NCBI GenBank assembly: GCA_002748505.1
Contig: PDSN01000159.1
Span: forward strand, 1-10,420
DNA from: Gammaproteobacteria bacterium
GTDB taxonomy: Bacteria > Pseudomonadota > Gammaproteobacteria > Pseudomonadales > Halieaceae
DNA length: 10,420 bases
Direction: 5' to 3'
Shown: one piece after another, positions 6,393 through 10,420 of the stretch
Layout of the letters: every line of letters begins with the position of its first letter
Position numbering within the stretch: the stretch's first letter is position 1
Notes under the pieces: model-generated
The model's database searches: none
Seen by the model: only the letters and a program-made list of their open reading frames with translations
What the model was told of the DNA's origin: nothing
Position numbers and translations under genes: made by a program

Positions 6393-7592
6393 TTATCTCT
6401 CCACTCGTTCATTGCCAGCCCTGTGCATTGAAGTTGACTCCAGAGCGTACCTATTGTGTTTAATTTCGCTCTTGACAGATGCCACTATAGATGTCATCTG
6501 TTCGATACCTGAGCTGTCCAGGACACCTGTTCTGATTATTGCCTGCCCCTTCCCCGTATCAACCAATCGAAGCAAAACGCCTTGTCGGGCAAACAGCTCA
6601 TAGAGTTGTCTTGCCAGTTCCTTATCCAGGGTATAAGACGAAAAAAGCCACTGGTGGCTCTCTTCCACCCTGTGTCCCTGCTCTCGAAGTTGATCAAACA
6701 ACTCTCGCCAGACAGATTGGTTTTGCTCTGACAGTTTCCTGATTCGTCGCCGCGTTTCAGTCTGCCAGTGAGTATCCCGAAAAGCCCGGGTTGCAATCTC
6801 CTGAGCCGGGCCATTGACATCCCAGATGCCGATACGGGGTCGCAGCGCCGACAATAACGGCGAATCCGCAAACACAAATCCCAAACGCAATCCGGGTAAA
6901 CCAAAGAATTTACCAAAAGACCTCAGCACCAGCATATTCGATTCCAGGCCAGAAGCCAGACCAGATTTCAAAATACTCTGTTCCGGCTCAAGGTCGGCAA
7001 AGGCTTCATCCACAATCAGGTTCGACCCGGGTGGCAGTTGCCTTGCCCATCGACTCAGCGTTACCGGTGAGAAACAACAGCAGCCCGGATTGTTGGGATT
7101 AATAACCAGCAAATGAAAGGCCCGTTCGGCTGCGATCTGTTGCTCGATCACCCTGGTTGCCTGTTCCACCTGGCATGCCGGGTAATAGAGTAATTCCGCC
7201 CCATGTTGAGCCCAGGCGGCCTTGTGTTCCTGATACCCCACATCCGGCAACAATACGGGCAAGTTGTTCAGGCAGCCGGGCAATGCCATTATTGCCTGCT
7301 GTGAGCCATTGGTGGCCAAAAAATCGTATTCACCATAATAGTCACACACGGCACGGCGAAAACTCTCCTGCTGATAGGGCATACGGGTGAAAGAGTGAGC
7401 AGATATCTGCGTATTCGGGTAAGGTAAGGGGCTGATACCGGTGGACAAATCAATCCAGTTTTCCAACGGAATGCCATAGCGTTTACAGGCACTCTCCAGG
7501 TCTCCACCGTGGACTCTCTCCAGGGTGTTGCCCGGAGTACCCTTTCTGTGTTTCATATCAGCATTCCCACGGCACCTTACCAGAGTATTCAC
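6393..7592 (-). CDS. cobC: L-threonine-O-3-phosphate decarboxylase (CobC; CobD of Salmonella)
   Basis: This PLP enzyme of the class I/II aminotransferase fold decarboxylates threonine phosphate to (R)-1-amino-2-propanol phosphate, the cobalamin linker used by CbiB. Visible motifs in its 399 residues: HGGD (28-31), DLSTGISP (48-55), NGSQQA (95-100), NPNNP (165-169), VDEAFAD (194-200, PLP-ring Asp195), SFGKFFGLPGLRLGF (225-239, Schiff-base Lys228) and IIRTG with the substrate-carboxylate Arg354. NPNNP is followed by GCCC, three cysteines in a row, unusual for the family. The start is uncertain: GTG at 7592 overlaps the cbiB stop as GTGA but has no clear ribosome site; ATG at 7556 has GGGA upstream and places HGG closer to the N-terminus, as in homologues. 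The next gene, cbiX, begins 1 nt after the stop. A histidinol-phosphate aminotransferase is the nearest other family, but the HGG start and the neighbours favour CobC/CobD. Confidence 0.92.
   Translation of the reverse strand: MNTLVRCRGNADMKHRKGTPGNTLERVHGGDLESACKRYGIPLENWIDLSTGISPLPYPNTQISAHSFTRMPYQQESFRRAVCDYYGEYDFLATNGSQQAIMALPGCLNNLPVLLPDVGYQEHKAAWAQHGAELLYYPACQVEQATRVIEQQIAAERAFHLLVINPNNPGCCCFSPVTLSRWARQLPPGSNLIVDEAFADLEPEQSILKSGLASGLESNMLVLRSFGKFFGLPGLRLGFVFADSPLLSALRPRIGIWDVNGPAQEIATRAFRDTHWQTETRRRIRKLSEQNQSVWRELFDQLREQGHRVEESHQWLFSSYTLDKELARQLYELFARQGVLLRLVDTGKGQAIIRTGVLDSSGIEQMTSIVASVKSEIKHNRYALESTSMHRAGNERVER
6397..6402 (-). promoter_or_regulatory. Ribosome binding site of cbiX
   Basis: GGAGAG on the - strand, 5 nt before the ATG at 6391, inside the last codons of cobC. 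It supports the 6391 start over the ATG at 6412, which would lie upstream of this site, and suggests translation coupled to cobC. Confidence 0.7.
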
Positions 7593-8563
7593 AATACTGT
7601 CGCAGCCGCCGCGTCAGCGACAGCAATGGCAATAACAATAACGAACCATAACCCAAGTGCCCGGTTAACCAGACGGGTCGCCTGCCCGATGCTTTCTGCC
7701 GAGGGCCTGTTGCCGGTTTCCGGGCCAAGTTGGGGGCGCTCCTGCCACCTGCCATGATAGATGGCACCACCACCCAGACTGACATTGATGGCCCCGGCAC
7801 CCGCTGACATCACCGGCCCGGCATTCGGGCTTTTCCAGGTGCCGCCCTGCTGCCGCCACGCCGCCATCGCCAGGCGAACATCACCGACCAGTGCGTAACT
7901 TAACGCAGTTAGCCTGGCCGGAACAAAATTGAGCAGATCATCCACCCGGGCCGCCATCCAGCCAAACCGGCGATACCGCTCATTCCGGTACCCCCACATG
8001 GCATCCAGGGTATTACTCAGGCGGTATAACACCACGCCGGGCAAACCGAACAGGGCAAACCAGAATATGGCGCCAAACAAGGCATCTGCGCCATTTTCCA
8101 ATACGGATTCGGTTGCCGCCGAGGCCACCTGCTGCTCGTCCAGACCCGATGTATCACGGCTGACAATCATGGCCACGGCGATTCGAGCGGCAGCCAGATC
8201 ACCCTGTTCAAGCGGCTCGCTGACTGCCTTTGCATGGCTGAGTAACGCCTGCCAGCCAATCGCAACATACAGGACGATACCGCCGATGATCACGCCGACA
8301 ACAGACACGCCTGCGACAGACTGGGCGGAAGATAACAAAGAAACCAGCCAGGCAACCAGAACAAGGGGCATAACGGTCAATAACCAGGCAAGCACACCCA
8401 GAGCCATCGCCAAAAATTGCCCGCAACCGGATTTATTCAGCGCCCGTTCTGCCCGGTCAGCAATCCAGCCGAAGCCTACGAGAGGGTGCCAGCGGTTGAC
8501 CTCTCCCCACTTCCAGTCCAGCAACAGAGCAAGAGCCAGGCTCCATGCTATCGCCCCTGTCAT
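7589..8563 (-). CDS. cbiB: Adenosylcobinamide-phosphate synthase CbiB (CobD of Pseudomonas)
   Basis: CbiB is an inner-membrane enzyme that joins adenosylcobyric acid to aminopropanol phosphate, closing the linker of the lower ligand. The 324 residues show the family pattern: a hydrophobic N-terminus with HPLVGFG (26-32), membrane segments at about 50-77 and 84-106, then the conserved core ESVLENGADALFG (152-164), SNTLDAMWGYRN (183-194), FGWMAARVDDLLNFVPARLTA (200-220), SPNAGPVMSAGAGA (245-258), and a last membrane segment at about 304-323. The ATG has AGGAG 8 nt upstream (8576-8572) and overlaps the cobN stop as ATGA, so translation is probably coupled. Its substrate is supplied by the next gene, cobC. 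Note the clash of names: the Pseudomonas denitrificans symbol for this protein is cobD, while Salmonella cobD is the decarboxylase. Confidence 0.95.
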   Translation of the reverse strand: MTGAIAWSLALALLLDWKWGEVNRWHPLVGFGWIADRAERALNKSGCGQFLAMALGVLAWLLTVMPLVLVAWLVSLLSSAQSVAGVSVVGVIIGGIVLYVAIGWQALLSHAKAVSEPLEQGDLAAARIAVAMIVSRDTSGLDEQQVASAATESVLENGADALFGAIFWFALFGLPGVVLYRLSNTLDAMWGYRNERYRRFGWMAARVDDLLNFVPARLTALSYALVGDVRLAMAAWRQQGGTWKSPNAGPVMSAGAGAINVSLGGGAIYHGRWQERPQLGPETGNRPSAESIGQATRLVNRALGLWFVIVIAIAVADAAAATVL

Positions 8564-10056
8564 GGTGCCAGCTCCTGCTTTTCATCCAGGGCCAACAGCA
8601 GATCCTGCAGTTTTTCCGGGTACTGTCCGGGGGAGGCCCACAGTCCGCGTCGAGTGGCCTCCAGCAGTCGTTCTGCCATCTCCTCAAGCACTGCGGGGTT
8701 GTTGTCCATAAGAAATTGCCGGTTTTCCGGGTCAAGAACCAGGGTATCCGTCACGGCCTCGTACTGGTAATCATCAATCAGGTCAGTAGTCGCATCGTAG
8801 GCAAACAGGTAGTCAACGGACGCACCCATTTCAAACGCGCCTTTATAGCCATGCTCTCTCATGGCATGAATCCATTTGGGATTGAGCACGCGGGTACGGA
8901 CAACCCGATTCAACTCTTCTTTCAGGGTTCTGACTTTGGGTAAGGCCGGATTGGAATGATCATTATGATAGACCACAGGGGCTTCACCGGAAAACACCTG
9001 AACCGCATTGCTCATCCCGCCCTGAAACTGGTAATAATCATCCGAATCCAGAATATCATGCTCACGATTATCCTGGTTATGGGACACCACATCCAACCGG
9101 GAAAGCCGATCACGGAACGATTCCCTGGCGTCCACCCCATCCCCCGCGTCATTGCCATAGGCATAGCCGCTCCAATTTAAATAGGCATCGGCCAGGTCAC
9201 TTTTCTGCTCCCAGCAGCGTTCATCAATCAACCCCTGCAGGCCTGCGCCATAGGCGCCGGGTTTGCTGCCAAAAACACGATAGCTGGCTTCACGCCTGGC
9301 CTGCTGATCACTCATACCCTGTTCTTTCAACTCGGCGGTGCGCTGTAACACATGCTGCTGAATCAGATTCTCGTTGCCCGGTTCTTCCAGATCGACAATG
9401 GCCTGTACGGCTGCATCAAACAACTTCATCACATTGGGAAAGGCATCACGGAAAAAACCAGATACTCGCAGGGTCACATCAACCCTGGGGCGCTGTAACA
9501 GTTGGGTGCTCAGCACGTTAAAATCAACCACCCGATTGGAACCTGGTGCCCAAACCGGTTCTACCCCCATCAGTGCGAATGCCTGGGCAATATCATCCCC
9601 TCCGGTTCGCATGGTAGCCGTGCCCCAGACTGACAAACCAAGCTGGGCGGGGTATTCACCATGCTCCTGGAGATGGCGTTCTATCAGGGTTTGCGCCGAG
9701 CGTTTGCCGATTTCCCAGGCAGCAGGGGATGGAATGGCGCGATTATCCACGGAAAAGAAATTCCGTCCCGTTGGCAGGGTATCCAAGCGCCCCCTGGTTG
9801 GCGCACCGCTCGGGCCGGGATCAATGCGTTTGGCGCTCAGGCCTCTTATCAATGAATCCAGCTCCAGTTCTGCACTACGCTCTAACGCAGCTAACAGCAC
9901 GGATCTGGTGTAATCAAGCTGTTGCAGGGTGGCAGGCAGCTGGTCAGGCAAGGCTACCGGCCGATCAGACAGCACGTAATTTTCCACCAGGTGTTTTGCC
10001 AGGCATTCCAGGCGCTCCCGTGTATCGGCATCGGTTCGCCACGGGGCATCATCCAG
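8560..10056 (-). pseudogene. cobN: Cobaltochelatase CobN, C-terminal part, out of frame with the upstream part
   Basis: CobN is the large porphyrin-binding subunit of the ATP-dependent cobaltochelatase, which puts cobalt into hydrogenobyrinic acid a,c-diamide in the aerobic pathway (with CobS and CobT, or Mg-chelatase-like partners). This frame carries the conserved C-terminal third: APWRTDADTRERLE at its start, GPSGAPTRGRLD, LPTGRNFFSVD, WGTATMRTGGDDIAQA, RPRVDVTLRVSGFFRDAFP, FGSKPGAYGAG and NWSGYAYG. The frame is closed upstream by TAA at 10059-10057, and CobN-like sequence begins immediately after that stop. The first possible start, GTG at 9987, lies well inside conserved sequence and has no ribosome site, so independent translation is unlikely. 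The end is intact and overlaps cbiB. I call it broken unless the ribosome shifts frame or the sequence has an error. Confidence 0.8.
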
Positions 10057-10059
10057 TTA
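10049..10059 (-). other. cobN: Frameshift junction in cobN
   Basis: On the - strand the bases from 10059 read TAACTGGATGA. TAA (10059-10057) closes the downstream frame and TGA (10051-10049) ends the upstream frame, so a +1 shift between them would be needed for one polypeptide. Slipping at GGA-TGA to read GAT would do this formally, but the other features of known +1 sites, such as the prfB CTT-TGA with its upstream Shine-Dalgarno sequence, are not present. Confidence 0.75.
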
Positions 10060-10420
10060 TGTGCAGACCATGACGAATCTGCGCTTCCTTGATATCACAC
10101 AGGTAAGCATCAAGGTGTTGCAACACGGTTTCTTCGTTATCCGCTTCTTTGGTTGCCAGCTCCTCCAACACATGGCTTTCCCTGACTTTGGCCATAATAG
10201 CCCGGCGCAGATAGACTTCCCGCTTGTCGTCCATGCCCATCGCCTGGTAATACTCATCGACCAGGGATTCAAGTTCCGTAAGCAGGCCGTAGGTTTCGGC
10301 GCGGGTCATCGGCGGCATTAAATGATCAATGATGGCGGCCTGGGTGCGCCGTTTGGCCTGGGCACCCTCACCCGGATCGTTGACAATAAAGGGATAAAAA
10401 TGCGGCATGGCACCCAGAGC
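10049..10420 (-). pseudogene. cobN: Cobaltochelatase CobN, middle part, ending in a premature stop
   Basis: This is the part of cobN upstream of the break. The frame is open to the right edge (ALGAMPHFYPF), so the ATG at 10408 is internal and the true start lies beyond the window. It contains the family signature HFYPFIVNDPGEGAQAKRR, then IDHLMPPMTRAETYG, LESLVDEYY and LDAYLCDIKEAQIRHGLH, and stops at TGA (10051-10049) right after HITG. In CobN proteins as I remember them, GLHIFG is followed by about 60-70 more residues before the APWRT segment that here begins at once in the next frame. So sequence appears to be missing as well as shifted. How much of the N-terminal part survives cannot be judged. 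Confidence 0.8.

Noticed and set aside
7929..8711. A 260-codon open frame on the + strand opposite cbiB.
   Set aside because: It is antisense to a well-conserved membrane protein, its translation is rich in Arg, Pro, Ser and Thr, and it has no family motif.
10049..10059. Programmed +1 frameshifting in cobN, like prfB.
   Set aside because: A slip at GGA-TGA is formally possible, but there is no upstream Shine-Dalgarno stimulator and the apparent missing segment points to a deletion instead.

Overview
The window reads like a stretch of gammaproteobacterial chromosome, closest in feel to Pseudomonas or Oceanospirillales relatives. The block crcB-serS-cysG in that order is, from memory, a pseudomonad-type arrangement, and the proteins (DsbD, SerRS, CysG, CrcB, CobN, CbiB) resemble proteobacterial homologues throughout. 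I cannot name a species. There is no tRNA, rRNA, insertion sequence, CRISPR array or phage gene that I can support.

Layout: on the + strand, positions 3-1841 hold most of dsbD, whose start lies before the window. Every other gene is on the - strand, read from right to left. First comes a tightly packed cobalamin operon: cobN (10420 to 8560, running off the right edge and broken by a frameshift near 10050), cbiB (8563-7589, ATGA overlap with cobN), the threonine-phosphate decarboxylase gene cobC/cobD (7592-6393, GTGA overlap if the GTG start is used) and cbiX (6391-5225, 1 nt after cobC). A 190-bp gap follows, then crcB (5034-4639), serS (4564-3287) and cysG (3277-1880). dsbD and cysG converge and their stops are 38 bp apart.

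How the genes fit together: CysG methylates uroporphyrinogen III to precorrin-2, the branch point to siroheme and cobalamin. CbiX would insert cobalt early into sirohydrochlorin, while CobN is the large subunit of the late, aerobic cobaltochelatase. The decarboxylase makes (R)-1-amino-2-propanol phosphate and CbiB attaches it to adenosylcobyric acid. DsbD, CrcB and SerRS are housekeeping neighbours with no direct role in this pathway.

I see no wholly new system. The points most worth a second look are: (1) cobN is out of frame at a junction where a family-typical segment of about 60-70 residues also seems to be missing; (2) the N-terminal dehydrogenase/ferrochelatase half of CysG has Asn where the key Asp104 of enteric CysG lies, with further changes in nearby conserved loops, while its methyltransferase half looks intact; (3) one operon encodes cobalt-insertion enzymes of both the early and the late route; (4) CbiX carries a very His-rich insert and a Cys-x-Cys tail; (5) the crcB-serS junction has two mutually exclusive stems and a copy of the 16S rRNA 3'-end sequence.
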